Positions 52,834 through 62,262 of a stretch of 64,000 nt of DNA are shown here, in pieces. Numbering within the stretch: position 1 is the stretch's first letter; the number at the start of each line of letters is the position of its first letter. The notes beneath the pieces are model-generated. The model was given only the letters and a program-made list of their open reading frames with translations. It was not told the origin of the DNA and ran no database searches. Location: positions 186,001 through 250,000 of the forward strand of contig NZ_JAMHIW010000005.1 of the NCBI RefSeq assembly GCF_023896955.1, in the 5' to 3' direction. Source of the DNA: Micromonospora sp. RHAY321 (lineage in GTDB: Bacteria > Actinomycetota > Actinomycetes > Mycobacteriales > Micromonosporaceae). The position numbers and the translations under genes are program-made.

Positions 52834-53982
52834 ATGGACTTCCGGCTCACCGACGAACAAGCGGCGCTGCGGGAGAGCGTGCGGGACTTCGCCCGCGAGG
52901 TGGTCGCACCGGTCATCGCCGAGCACTACGAGCAGCACACCTTCCCGTACGAGGTGATCCGGCAGATGGGCAAGATGGGCCTGTTCGGCCTGCCCTTCGG
53001 CGAGGAGCACGGTGGCATGGGCGGCGACTACTTCGCCCTCTGCCTCGCCCTGGAGGAGCTGGCCCGGGTCGACTCCAGCGTGGCGATCACGCTGGAGGCG
53101 GCGGTGTCGCTCGGTGCCATGCCGATCTACCGGTTCGGCACCGACGAGCAGCGCGCGACCTGGCTGCCGAAGCTGCTCAGCGGCGAGGCACTGGCCGGCT
53201 TCGGGCTCACCGAGCCGGGCACCGGTTCGGACGCCGCCGGCACCCAGACCCGGGCCGTGCTGGACGGTGACCACTGGGTGATCAACGGTTCGAAGGCCTT
53301 CATCACCAACTCCGGCACCGACATCACCGCCCTGGTCACCGTCACCGCGGTCACCGGCACGAACCCGGACGGCTCGAAGGAGCTGTCGACCATCATCGTG
53401 CCCACCGGCACGCCCGGCTTCACCGTGGCGCCTGGCTACTCCAAGGTGGGCTGGACGGCCTCGGACACCCACGAGCTGACCTTCGACGACTGCCGGGTGC
53501 CGGTGGCCAACCTGCTCGGCGAGCGGGGTCGGGGCTTCGCCCAGTTCCTGCAGATCCTCGACGAGGGCCGGATCGCCATCGCCGCGCTGGCCGTCGGCCT
53601 CGCCCAGGGCTGTGTCGACGAGTCGATCAGGTACGCGAAGGAGCGCCACGCCTTCGGCCGCCCGATCGGCGCCAACCAGGCCATCCAGTTCAAGATCGCC
53701 GACATGGAGCTGAAGGCGCACACCGCCCGGCTTGCCTACTACGACGCCGCCGCCCGGATGCTGGCCGGTGAGCCGTTCAAGCGGCAGGCCGCCATCGCCA
53801 AGCTGCACGCCAGCACGATCGCGGTGGACAACGCGAGGGAGGCCACCCAGATCCACGGTGGCTACGGCTTCATGAACGAGTACCCGGTTGCCCGGTTCTG
53901 GCGGGACTCCAAGATCCTGGAAATCGGCGAGGGCACCAGCGAGGTGCAGCGCATGATCATCGCGCGCGATCTGGGTCTCTGA
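52834..53982 (+). CDS. acyl-CoA dehydrogenase (short/branched-chain type)
   Basis: 382-residue flavoprotein. The N-terminal MDFRLTDEQAALRESVRDFAREVVAP, FGLTEPGTGSD (FAD-binding) and the C-terminal QIHGGYGFMNEYPVARFWRDSKILEI are typical. The catalytic Glu sits in GEGTSEVQRMI, the position used by short- and medium-chain enzymes, not the alternative position of isovaleryl-CoA dehydrogenase. ATG 52834 with AGGAGGA about 6 nt upstream. It forms an operon with the carboxyltransferase gene (79 bp apart). Confidence 0.92.
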   Translation: MDFRLTDEQAALRESVRDFAREVVAPVIAEHYEQHTFPYEVIRQMGKMGLFGLPFGEEHGGMGGDYFALCLALEELARVDSSVAITLEAAVSLGAMPIYRFGTDEQRATWLPKLLSGEALAGFGLTEPGTGSDAAGTQTRAVLDGDHWVINGSKAFITNSGTDITALVTVTAVTGTNPDGSKELSTIIVPTGTPGFTVAPGYSKVGWTASDTHELTFDDCRVPVANLLGERGRGFAQFLQILDEGRIAIAALAVGLAQGCVDESIRYAKERHAFGRPIGANQAIQFKIADMELKAHTARLAYYDAAARMLAGEPFKRQAAIAKLHASTIAVDNAREATQIHGGYGFMNEYPVARFWRDSKILEIGEGTSEVQRMIIARDLGL

Positions 53983-54116
53983 GCGGTCCTCGGCGCCGGC
54001 CGGCCGGGCGGCGGTTGCGGGCCGGGATCCGCTAGCTGTCGGATATCGGCGAGCAGCCGTCGGCAGCCCGACGTTCGACTGCCGATGGTCGGAGCCGATC
54101 CGTACTCTTCGTGCCC

Positions 54117-56804
54117 ATGACTCCCGATCATGATCGGTCGCGGAGCCCGGCGGGCCGTACCGGGCTGTCGGACCTGCTCCGTGGGCATCGGCGTACCGCC
54201 GGGCTCACCCAGGCCGAGCTGGCGTCCCTGGCCGGCGTGGGCGTGCGGACGGTGCGTGACCTGGAGCGTGGCCGATCGGTCCGGCCTCAGCGCACCACCG
54301 TGGAGTTGCTCGCCGCGGCCCTGGAGCTGACCGGCGGCACCCGGGCGGCGTTCCTGGCCGCGGCCCGCAACACCGCCGGCGGCGAGCCACCCCAGGCGGA
54401 CAACATCCCGGCGGCGCTCGTGGCCACCGGCGGCACCGCGGCGACAGTCGAGCCCGCCGGCCCACAGGTCGCACTTCCACCGCCGGTCGCGCTGATCGGC
54501 CGCGACCGCGATGTCACCGAGTTGGCCGGCATGCTGACCGCCGAGCGCGGCCCCCGGCTGGTCAGCCTGGTCGGGCTGGCCGGGGTGGGCAAGACCGCAC
54601 TCGCGCTCTCCGTGGCGCACGCGACCGGCGGTGCCCACCCGGGCGGCGTGGCCGGGGTGCTGGTCGGCGAGGGCTCGGACGGCCCGGACGTGCTCGCCGC
54701 CTCGATGACCGTGCTCGGCGCGGCCCGGCTGCCGGAGCTCGTCGCCCGGCTCGCCGGCCGACCGGTCCTGCTGGTGATGGACGCGGTGGAGCGCGCCCCG
54801 GGTCCGGTGGCCGAGACGCTGCACCGGCTGACGGGCGCGCTGCCCTCGCTGCGGGTGCTGGTCACCGGACGGCACCCGGTCGGGCTGCCCGGCGAGCGGG
54901 TCTGGCCGGTCGCGCCCCTCGACGTGCCGCCGCCGGGCGCCGAGCGGCGCGGGCCGGCCACGCTCGGGTCGTGGCCGGCGGTCGCACTGTTCACCGCCCG
55001 TCTGGCCCAGGTCCGTCGGGAGCCACCCACCGCGGACGAGCTTCCCGCCCTGGCCGCACTGGTTCGCCGGCTCGGCGGGCTGCCGCTGGCCATCGAGCTG
55101 ATGGCCGCCCGGGGCCGGATCCTCGACCTCACGGAGCTGCTCGACCGGTACGGCGACCGCGTGCTCGACCTGGCCACTCCCGCCGACCAGGCGGTCCATT
55201 CCGGCTGGGACGGGCCGGACGCGCCCACCCGCCGTCCGGTCGGCCCGGACGCCACGCGCGCAGCGGTGGCGGTGACCCTGCGGGACGCGGTGGAGACCAG
55301 CTATCGGCTGCTCGCGTCGGAGGAGCAGGCCGCGCTGCGGCGGCTCGCCGTGTTCCGGAACCGCTGGTCGGTGGAGCTGGCCGAGGAGATGCTCGCCGAC
55401 GAGGCCGACCGGGACGGCACGGTGGCGATCGATCCCGTTCCGCTGCTGGACCGGCTCGTCGAACTCGGCCTGTTGAGCGTGCGCGGCACCGGTCCCTTCC
55501 GGTTCCGCCTGCTCGACGCGGTCCGCGACTTCGCCGCCGAGCAGGCGGCCGGCGGCGGTGAACTGACCTGCATCCGGCGCCGGCACGCCGTGGTGATCGC
55601 TCGACTGGTGGCGCGGACCGCCACCGAACTGGTCGGCCCACGGCTGCCCGAGGCGGTGCACCTGCTGGACGAGGTCAGCAGCGACATAAGCTCGGCGCTG
55701 GCCCACGCCGCGAGCGACGATCCGCTGACCGCGCTCCGTCTGGCCAGCTGTCTGACGCGTTGGTGGAGGTTCCGTGGGCGCGACGTCGTCGGCCGGCAGT
55801 GGCTGCGCCGACTCCTGGCCGACCCGCGGACCGCGGACGCCGGTCCCGTGCTGCGGGGGTGGGCCGCCCTCGGGGTGGCCCGGCTCGCCGCCGAGCACGG
55901 CGCGGGCGGCGAGGAGCTGCCGACGGCGTGGGCCGCGCTGGACGCGTTCCGGCAGGCCGGCGACATCAACGGCGAACTGGATGCGCGGATCGTGCTGAGC
56001 GCGCTGCTGGTCGCCGTGGGCCGGCGTGACGAGGCCCGCGAGCAGGCCGAGGCGGTGCTCCGGCTGGCCGCCCGCAACGGCCGGATCCGGGACATGGCGG
56101 TGGCCCAGAACGCCCTCGCCTGGCACGAGATCCGGGCCGCCGACCTGGCTGCGGCGCACCGCCGGCTGGCCGCGGTGGACCGGCTCGCCGCCGAGTGTGG
56201 GGAACAGCGGCTGCGGGTGCTCTCCTGGGCCAACCGGGCCGAGGTCGTGCGTCTGGAGGGCCGGTACGCCGACGCCGTGGACCAGGGCCGGCGGGCGGTT
56301 GCGGCGTTGTCCGAGCTGGGTGACCCGCGGCATCGCCGGCGGGTGCTCGGCACGATCGGGTTGGCGCTCGCCCAGGACGGTCGCGGCGACGAGGCGTCCG
56401 AGGTGCTCACCGAGTTGCGCGCCGATGCCGCTGAGCTGGCGCTGGCCGTACCGTCACGACCGCCGGCCGGGCGGGCCGGGCCGCCGAGGCCGCGTACGGA
56501 CGATGCGGTGTCGGTCTGGGGTGAACCGAAGGCGGCGATCTGCGCCTTGATCGAGGGCAACCTGGCACTGCACCGGGGCGACCGCGAGTTGGCGGCCGAG
56601 TGGTTCGCCGCCGCGGCGGAGGCGGGTCGGGACCGGCGGGACGCGGTGGAGGCGCTGGTCGGGCTGGCCGCGAGCACCGGGGACCCGGCGGTCCTTGATC
56701 GGCTCGACCGGGTCTGCCAGGAGAGTGGCATCCGCCTGCTGCCGCACGAGTCGGAGCTGCTCTACGCGTTGACTGCCTCGCGGGGCGGGCCGGCGGCGCG
56801 GTAG
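54117..56804 (+). CDS. STAND-type regulator: HTH, NB-ARC-like NTPase, TPR repeats
   Basis: 895-residue multidomain protein. Near residues 15-75 is an XRE helix-turn-helix (DLLRGHRRTAGLTQAELASLAGVGVRTVRDLERGRSVRP), followed by a P-loop NTPase of the NB-ARC/STAND class with Walker A LAGVGKTALAL near residue 156 and VLLVMDAVE as Walker B. A helical linker and a C-terminal array of Ala/Leu-rich TPR-like helices follow. Proteins of this layout are signal-activated transcription factors. ATG 54117 chosen; GTG 54111 is alternative, and there is no clear ribosome-binding site, suggesting a leaderless message. Target genes are not evident. Confidence 0.88.
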   Translation: MTPDHDRSRSPAGRTGLSDLLRGHRRTAGLTQAELASLAGVGVRTVRDLERGRSVRPQRTTVELLAAALELTGGTRAAFLAAARNTAGGEPPQADNIPAALVATGGTAATVEPAGPQVALPPPVALIGRDRDVTELAGMLTAERGPRLVSLVGLAGVGKTALALSVAHATGGAHPGGVAGVLVGEGSDGPDVLAASMTVLGAARLPELVARLAGRPVLLVMDAVERAPGPVAETLHRLTGALPSLRVLVTGRHPVGLPGERVWPVAPLDVPPPGAERRGPATLGSWPAVALFTARLAQVRREPPTADELPALAALVRRLGGLPLAIELMAARGRILDLTELLDRYGDRVLDLATPADQAVHSGWDGPDAPTRRPVGPDATRAAVAVTLRDAVETSYRLLASEEQAALRRLAVFRNRWSVELAEEMLADEADRDGTVAIDPVPLLDRLVELGLLSVRGTGPFRFRLLDAVRDFAAEQAAGGGELTCIRRRHAVVIARLVARTATELVGPRLPEAVHLLDEVSSDISSALAHAASDDPLTALRLASCLTRWWRFRGRDVVGRQWLRRLLADPRTADAGPVLRGWAALGVARLAAEHGAGGEELPTAWAALDAFRQAGDINGELDARIVLSALLVAVGRRDEAREQAEAVLRLAARNGRIRDMAVAQNALAWHEIRAADLAAAHRRLAAVDRLAAECGEQRLRVLSWANRAEVVRLEGRYADAVDQGRRAVAALSELGDPRHRRRVLGTIGLALAQDGRGDEASEVLTELRADAAELALAVPSRPPAGRAGPPRPRTDDAVSVWGEPKAAICALIEGNLALHRGDRELAAEWFAAAAEAGRDRRDAVEALVGLAASTGDPAVLDRLDRVCQESGIRLLPHESELLYALTASRGGPAAR

Positions 56805-57038
56805 GCGGGGTCGGCCGGGTGGGGAGTGGCGCGAGCGAAGAGCCCCCTTGGTGCTACCCCTCGCTGTTCGCCCGCGCCGTCACCCCCCGGTGATTCCCCG
56901 GTGGAGGAAAGCCTGCCACCGTGATCGGGGCGGAAAGCCTGTTTCGGCCCGCATGTCCGGCTGGCAAGGTCAGTTCTGCCGGTCTTTCTGCCGGTGGCGC
57001 CGATCACTGCTCAGGCCGTCGCCGACGCCGGACGGCGG

Positions 57039-57551
57039 TCAGCAGGTGGCGCCGTTGGCGTTGGCGGTCTGGTCGGGGGCGGTGTCGGTGCTGCCCGCGG
57101 TGGCACCGGGATGCACGGCGTCACGAACCCGGCGCAGGCCGTCGAGCAGCGCGGCCAGGGCCTCGGGGTCGAGCTGGCCGGTGAACCACTGCTCGATGAT
57201 CCGCAGGTGCCCGGGCAGCGTCTCGTCCAGCCGTCGCAGGCCGGCGGCGGTGACCACCGCGTACGAGCTGCGGCGGTCGTGTGGGCAGGCCCGGCGGGTG
57301 AGTAGTCCGTCGCGCTCCATCCGGTCCACCACCCGGGTCACCCCGCTTGTGGACAGGGAGGTCTGGGCGGCAAGGTCGGTCATCCGGAGCTGATTGCCCG
57401 GCGAGCGGGCCAGGCGGGTGATCACCTCGAACTCGACCGAGGAGAGGCCGTGCTCTTCGAGTTGGGCGGCGAACCGGGCCGACAGCCCGGCGTGCGCCTC
57501 GTAGAGCAGGCCGACGGCGGTGATCCGGGGATCGTCGAACACGTTGGTCAC
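57039..57551 (-). CDS. MarR-family regulator
   Basis: 170-residue winged-helix protein. The core (EFEVITRLARSPGNQLRMTDLAAQTSLSTSGVTRVVDRMERDGLLTRRACPHDRRSS) is typical of MarR. The C-terminus is short and Ala/Thr-rich, ending ANANGATC. GTG start at 57551 with AGGATG about 8 nt upstream. Divergent from the yceI-like gene, whose promoter it probably controls. Confidence 0.88.
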   Translation of the reverse strand: MTNVFDDPRITAVGLLYEAHAGLSARFAAQLEEHGLSSVEFEVITRLARSPGNQLRMTDLAAQTSLSTSGVTRVVDRMERDGLLTRRACPHDRRSSYAVVTAAGLRRLDETLPGHLRIIEQWFTGQLDPEALAALLDGLRRVRDAVHPGATAGSTDTAPDQTANANGATC

Positions 57552-57570
57552 TGGTTCATCCTACCAGTCC

Positions 57571-57612
57571 TTGACACAGGGAATGTTGTTGCCGCTATAG
57601 TTGCTCAAGCAG
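57571..57612 (+). promoter_or_regulatory. yceI promoter with possible MarR operator
   Basis: TTGACA (57571-57576) and TATAGT (57596-57601) form a sigma-70-like pair with a 19-bp spacer. The dyad TGCTCAAGCA (57602-57611) overlaps the downstream edge of the -10 element, where a MarR repressor could block RNA polymerase. Confidence 0.55.
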
Positions 57613-57651
57613 TCGTTGGGCTACTAAACAATTCTTCTGGAGGACAGCAGC

Positions 57652-58233
57652 ATGACCAGCAGCATCGATGCGGTTACCCGCGACTGGGACGGCCTCACCA
57701 TCCCGGCCCCCGGCACCTACGCGCTCGACGTCGCGCACAAGCGGGTGGGCTTCGTCGCTCGCCACATGATGGTCAGCAAGGTCCGCGGTGAGTTCAACGA
57801 GGCGACCGCCACGATCACCGTTGCCGAAGACCCGCTGCAGTCCTCGGTCGCGGCGACCATCCAGGCCGCGAGCATCGACACCACCCAGGCCGACCGGGAC
57901 GCGCACCTGCGCAGCCCCGAGTTTCTGGACGCCGAGAACTTCCCGACCCTGGAGTACCGCAGCACCGGGGTCAAGTCCCGCCGCGGCAACGAGTTCGTGC
58001 TCTCCGGTGAGCTGACCATCCGGGGCGTCACCCGCCCCGTCGACCTGGAGGTCGAGTTCGAGGGTGTCGGCCGCAGCCCGTTCGGCCAGGACATCTTCGG
58101 CTTCTCCGCGAGCACCGAGATCGACCGCGAGGAGTTCGGCCTGACCTGGAACGTCGCGCTGGAGACCGGCGGCGTGCTGGTCAGCCGCAAGATCAAGATC
58201 GAGATCGAGGGCGAGGCCGTCCGCCAGGCCTGA
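57652..58233 (+). CDS. YceI-family lipid-binding protein
   Basis: 193-residue YceI-domain protein, a lipocalin-like beta-barrel that binds polyisoprenoid or other lipids. Typical elements: YALDVAHKRVGFVARHMMVSKVRGEF at the start, LRSPEFLDAENFPTLEYRSTGV, and LTIRGVTRPVDLEVEFEG. No signal peptide, so it is cytosolic, like many actinobacterial members. ATG 57652 with GGAGGA upstream. A strong hairpin terminator follows at 58252. Confidence 0.92.
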   Translation: MTSSIDAVTRDWDGLTIPAPGTYALDVAHKRVGFVARHMMVSKVRGEFNEATATITVAEDPLQSSVAATIQAASIDTTQADRDAHLRSPEFLDAENFPTLEYRSTGVKSRRGNEFVLSGELTIRGVTRPVDLEVEFEGVGRSPFGQDIFGFSASTEIDREEFGLTWNVALETGGVLVSRKIKIEIEGEAVRQA

Positions 58234-58251
58234 TCCTTCGGATCGCCGGTA

Positions 58252-58288
58252 CGCCGGGCCCGCGCCGCACGTCGGCGCGGGCCCGGCG
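58252..58288 (+). terminator. terminator hairpin after the yceI-like gene
   Basis: Perfect 16-bp inverted repeat (CGCCGGGCCCGCGCCG with CGGCGCGGGCCCGGCG) with a 5-nt loop, 18 bp past the stop codon. No U-run. Confidence 0.8.
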
Positions 58289-58310
58289 CCGTCTCCGCCA
58301 CTCGTCGCCG

Positions 58311-58334
58311 AACTCGTGGCAATTGTCACGAGTT
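58311..58334. promoter_or_regulatory. 24-bp near-perfect palindrome
   Basis: AACTCGTG and CACGAGTT arms flank a CAATTG-type centre; 11 of 12 base pairs of the 24-bp dyad match, the only exception being a G-T pair. It lies 198 bp before the glutamate-cysteine ligase-like gene, and the nearest upstream gene ends in a terminator, so it is a likely operator for that gene. Confidence 0.7.
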
Positions 58335-58531
58335 GTTCTCGCGCGCATCCGGTCCGGCACGGCGCCGACGGGGTACAGATGGCCCCACGAGCGCATCCCC
58401 CTCGGTCGGCGTCGGATCACCGCTGCCGTCCTCTGGCCTCGGCCAGGTGAGCGCTCTTACCGTGGATGGTTCACAATGCGCTTTCCGGGATGGCGGCAGG
58501 ATCCCGACCGCGCCGGGCGTCGGGAGGACAC

Positions 58532-60010
58532 ATGGGCAGGGACGTCTCGCAGGGCGCCTTCTCCCGGGAGGACCGCGTCCGTTACCGGCAGAAGGTCCGG
58601 CGCTGCCTGGACGTCTTCGCCCTGATGCTGGACGACTTCGGCTTCGACGCCGACCGGCCGATGACCGGCCTGGAGATCGAACTCAACCTGGTCGACTCGG
58701 CGGCCGAGCCGGCGATGCGCAACGAGGAGATCCTCGCCGACATCGCCGACCCGCTCTTCCAGACCGAGCTGGGGCAGTTCAACCTGGAACTCAACGCCGA
58801 ACCCCGGCTGATCGAGGGCACCGGCTTCGCCGACTACGAACACGACCTGCGCAGCAGTCTCTCCCGCGCCGACGAGCGCGCGGCCAAGTCCGACGCGAAG
58901 ATCGTCCTGGTCGGCATCCTGCCCACCCTCACCGAGGGGCACCTGGTCGAGGACAACCTCTCCACGAACGAGCGCTACCGGGTGCTCAACGACCAGATCG
59001 TCGGTGCCCGGGGCGAGGACATCGAACTCGACATCCGCGGCGTCGAGCAACTGCGTACGCACACCGACTCGATCGCCCCCGAGGCCGCCTGCACGAGTCT
59101 CCAGTTCCACCTCCAGGTGGCGCCGGACAGCTTCGCCGACTACTGGAACGCGTCGCAGGCCATCGCCGGCGTGCAGGTCGCGATCGGCGCGAACTCCCCC
59201 TTCCTGTACGGCCGTCAGCTCTGGGCCGAGACCCGGATCGCCCTCTTCGAGCAGGCCACCGACACCCGTCCCGACGAGCTGAAGGCCCAGGGCGTACGCC
59301 CCCGGGTGTGGTTCGGTGAGCGGTGGATCACCTCGATCTTCGACCTCTTCGAGGAGAACGTCCGGTACTTCCCGCCGCTGCTGCCGATCTGCGAGGACGA
59401 GGACCCGGTGGAGGTGCTGCACGCCGGCGGTGTGCCCCAGCTCGGTGAGCTGCGGCTGCACAACGGCACCGTCTACCGGTGGAACCGCCCGGTCTACGAC
59501 ATCATGAACGGTCGCCCCCACCTGCGGGTGGAGAACAGGGTGCTGCCGGCCGGCCCCACGGTGGTGGACATGCTGGCCAACGCGGCCTTCTACTTCGGGC
59601 TCGCCCGGGGCCTGGCCGAGGCGGACCGGCCGATCTGGAGCCAGCTCACCTTCAGCTCCGCCGAGGAGAACTTCCACGCCGCCGCCCGGCGGGGTCTGGA
59701 CGCCGTACTGCACTGGCCCCGGCTCGGCGACGTGCCGGTCACCAAGCTGGTGCTGGAGCAGTTGCTGCCCACCGCCGCTGCCGGCCTGGACGGGTTCGGT
59801 GTCGCCCCGGCGCAGCGGGACCGCCTGCTCGGCATCATCGAGCAGCGCTGCCGGACCGGCCGCAACGGTGCCGTCTGGCAGACCGAGGCGGTCTGGGCGG
59901 CGGAGCGGCACCGGGGCATGGACCGGCCCGCCGCGCTGCACCACATGGTGCAGCGGTACGCGGAGCTCCAGCGCGGCAACGAGCCGGTGCACACCTGGCC
60001 GGTCGACTGA
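58532..60010 (+). CDS. glutamate-cysteine ligase-like (GCS2-family) ATP-dependent ligase
   Basis: 492-residue carboxylate-amine ligase of the GCS2/YbdK family, related to gamma-glutamylcysteine synthetase. Motifs: GLEIELNLVD near residue 45, ELGQFNLELNAEP, and GANSPFLYGRQLWAETR. Typical actinobacteria make mycothiol, not glutathione, so the product is uncertain; a gamma-glutamyl amide or another thiol metabolite is possible. ATG 58532 with GGGAGGA about 6 nt upstream; earlier frames are not homologous. A 24-bp palindrome lies upstream. Confidence 0.88.
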   Translation: MGRDVSQGAFSREDRVRYRQKVRRCLDVFALMLDDFGFDADRPMTGLEIELNLVDSAAEPAMRNEEILADIADPLFQTELGQFNLELNAEPRLIEGTGFADYEHDLRSSLSRADERAAKSDAKIVLVGILPTLTEGHLVEDNLSTNERYRVLNDQIVGARGEDIELDIRGVEQLRTHTDSIAPEAACTSLQFHLQVAPDSFADYWNASQAIAGVQVAIGANSPFLYGRQLWAETRIALFEQATDTRPDELKAQGVRPRVWFGERWITSIFDLFEENVRYFPPLLPICEDEDPVEVLHAGGVPQLGELRLHNGTVYRWNRPVYDIMNGRPHLRVENRVLPAGPTVVDMLANAAFYFGLARGLAEADRPIWSQLTFSSAEENFHAAARRGLDAVLHWPRLGDVPVTKLVLEQLLPTAAAGLDGFGVAPAQRDRLLGIIEQRCRTGRNGAVWQTEAVWAAERHRGMDRPAALHHMVQRYAELQRGNEPVHTWPVD

Positions 60011-60058
60011 CTCCGCTCACCCGGCCACCACGGTGGTGGCTCGTCGCCGCCGGGCGCC

Positions 60059-61444
60059 TCAGTCGGTGAGGGGCCGTCCGGCCCGCCGGGGCGATCCGCT
60101 CCGCCGGCTGCCCGTCGCCGCACCCTCCGCCGGCCCACCGTCGGTGGAGGCGGTCGGACCGGCGTCGTCCGGGTCCCTGCGCGGTGCCGGCACCCGGGGT
60201 ACGCCGGCCCGCTTCCCCGGGACGACCTCGTCCACTGGGGGCACATCGCCGACCGAGTCGCGCCCGGCGCCGGCCTCGGCCGAAGGGCTGACCGGGGCCG
60301 GGGCCACCTCGTGCGACCGAGGTGAAGAGGGCTCGGCAACCGGATGCGGGCCCGCCGTTGCCGCCGCGTCCCGGTTGCGGTCGGCCCGCTCGGCGAGCGC
60401 GGCGATCAGCACCGAGCCACCGATGCCGGCGATGACCGCGTACGGGGCGATCAGTTGGGTGGACAGCTGCTCCGGGCCCAACACCGACCAGCGCGGCACG
60501 GTGGTCAGGTAGGCGAGCGCGACGAGCAGCGGACCAGCCGCGCCGGAGGCCGCCGCGCCGACCCGGTGCCCGGCCGACCGGGCGGCCCGCCGCGCCGCCA
60601 GCACGCCGATCAGCAGCGCGGGAACGAGCGCCAGCAGCGCACCCGGCCAGTAGAGCTGGTCACCGATCCAGTAACGCGGGTGGTCCGGGTCGAGCTGCCA
60701 GGTGCCGAGCTGGGCACCGGTCAGTCCGCGTCCGACGCGTACCCCGTCGACGACCGAGACCACCGCGAGCAGCCAGAGCCAGGCGGCCGTCGCGGTCACG
60801 TTCACCGCGGCGGTGCGGGAGCGCAGCGCCCAGACCGCGACGAGCACGCCGATCAGGATGCCCAGGCCCGCGTGCAGGGCGGCCGCCCGTTGCGGCGCTC
60901 CGGTGTCGGCGCCCACCGCGACACGCGCGGGCACGGCGACCAGCAGCACGGTGACCAACCCGCCGATCCCGGCACCGAGCGCCACGGCGACCCGCCGCAG
61001 CAGACCGTCGTGCTCGCCGGGCGGGACCTCGTGCGCCGACCGGTCGCCCGCCGAAGTCGGCCGGTCCGGGCCGGTGTCGTCGACCGCAGTCGGACGGCCG
61101 GCCGCGACGGTTGCCGGTTCCGGCGCGTCCGACCCGTCCGGGGCTTCCGTCCCGGGAACGGCGGTCGGTGTCAGCTCGTTGTCGGTCACCCTCGGGTCGG
61201 CCGTCGGCGGTACGGCCCGCTGGTGCAGCCGCTGGGCGCAGACCGCACCCAGCACGGTCGAGCTGGCAGCGAGCCAGGTGGCCCAGGCGAGGCCGTCCGC
61301 CCAGGCCGTGTCGGTGGCCCCGGCATCGGTGGGCGTCCAGGTGATGACGCCGAGCCCGTAGCCGAAGCCCAGTTGAGCGGCGCCAGCGCCAGCAGCGATG
61401 CCGACCGCCGTCGCGATCGATACTCCCCAGCCCCGTCTGGCCAT
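60059..61444 (-). CDS. multi-pass membrane protein, function unknown
   Basis: 461-residue protein with an N-terminal helix (ATAVGIAAGAGAAQLGFGYGL), then several further hydrophobic segments (VALGAGIGGLVTVLLVAVPA, LLALVPALLIGVLAARRA, PYAVIAGIGGSVLIAALAE). These are separated by a long Pro/Thr/Asp-rich cytoplasmic or external loop (about residues 80-145) and followed by an Arg/Pro/Ser-rich tail of about 110 residues. No recognised domain. Convergent with the ligase gene. Confidence 0.75.
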   Translation of the reverse strand: MARRGWGVSIATAVGIAAGAGAAQLGFGYGLGVITWTPTDAGATDTAWADGLAWATWLAASSTVLGAVCAQRLHQRAVPPTADPRVTDNELTPTAVPGTEAPDGSDAPEPATVAAGRPTAVDDTGPDRPTSAGDRSAHEVPPGEHDGLLRRVAVALGAGIGGLVTVLLVAVPARVAVGADTGAPQRAAALHAGLGILIGVLVAVWALRSRTAAVNVTATAAWLWLLAVVSVVDGVRVGRGLTGAQLGTWQLDPDHPRYWIGDQLYWPGALLALVPALLIGVLAARRAARSAGHRVGAAASGAAGPLLVALAYLTTVPRWSVLGPEQLSTQLIAPYAVIAGIGGSVLIAALAERADRNRDAAATAGPHPVAEPSSPRSHEVAPAPVSPSAEAGAGRDSVGDVPPVDEVVPGKRAGVPRVPAPRRDPDDAGPTASTDGGPAEGAATGSRRSGSPRRAGRPLTD

Positions 61445-61566
61445 GCCGGGCAGCGTAGCGTCCCGTCGTCGGCGCGGCGAGTGGCAACGACCCGCCGGGG
61501 TCGAGCGCCGGCGCAGCGTGTTGGGCGGCGCCGGGTACGGTCGCCGGTGATGAGGCGGTGGGCGGT

Positions 61567-62262
61567 ATGACGGACGCGAACACGGGTCGGCAGGATTCCG
61601 CGGGCGGCCGGGACGACGGTGGTCCCGGGCGGGCCAGTGTGCTGCTGGGCGGCGGGCTGGTCGCCGTGCTGCTCGTCGCGATCGGTGCGACCGGCGGGTG
61701 GTTGCTGGCCGGCGAGGATGAGGGATCTCCGACGGACCCGCTGGCGGTGGCGACCGCGACCGTTACGCCGACCGGCCAGGCGACGACACCCCGACCGAGC
61801 ACCGGCCGGACCACGCCGTCGGCCCCTCGCACCTCCTCGACCAAGGGGAGCGGGCTGACCGTGCCACCGGTGGTCGGCACCGACTTCGTGCAGGCCCGGG
61901 ACATGTTGCGCAAGCAGCGACTGGGCTGGCGTCTGGTCTTCGGTACGGGCACCGGTCGTACGGTCGAGAGCAGCTCGCCCGCCGTGGGCGCCACGGTCGC
62001 CCGGGGCGCCACGGTGCAACTCCACGTGGCTGGCCCGGCGCCGGCGGCGGAGGTGCCGGACGTGGTCGGTGACGACTGCGCGGACGCCGCCGCGGACCTG
62101 GTCGAGGAGGGCCTCTACCCGCGCTACCGCAGCGGACGCACCGGAGAGGTCAGCCGGCAGGAACCGGCCGAGGACGGCGCGGCCCGCTGGAACGACGAGG
62201 TCAGCATCTGGTGTGGGGCGGCAGCGCCACCCAGCCTGCCGAGTGTGGGACCGACCCTCTGA
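61567..62262 (+). CDS. PASTA-domain membrane protein
   Basis: 231 residues: short cytoplasmic N-terminus, one membrane helix (ASVLLGGGLVAVLLVAIGATGGWLLA, about residues 24-49), a Thr/Pro-rich linker, and PASTA-like repeats (VPPVVGTDFVQARDMLRKQRLGWRLVF and VPDVVGDDCADAAADLVEEGLYPRYR). PASTA domains bind muropeptides or lipid II in Ser/Thr kinases such as PknB; here the kinase domain is absent. ATG 61567 chosen over GTG 61558. A similar protein follows 190 bp downstream. Confidence 0.85.
   Translation: MTDANTGRQDSAGGRDDGGPGRASVLLGGGLVAVLLVAIGATGGWLLAGEDEGSPTDPLAVATATVTPTGQATTPRPSTGRTTPSAPRTSSTKGSGLTVPPVVGTDFVQARDMLRKQRLGWRLVFGTGTGRTVESSSPAVGATVARGATVQLHVAGPAPAAEVPDVVGDDCADAAADLVEEGLYPRYRSGRTGEVSRQEPAEDGAARWNDEVSIWCGAAAPPSLPSVGPTL

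Noticed and set aside
53862..56333. Minus-strand frame opposite the STAND regulator
   Set aside because: Shadow of the plus-strand gene, which has clear HTH and P-loop motifs.
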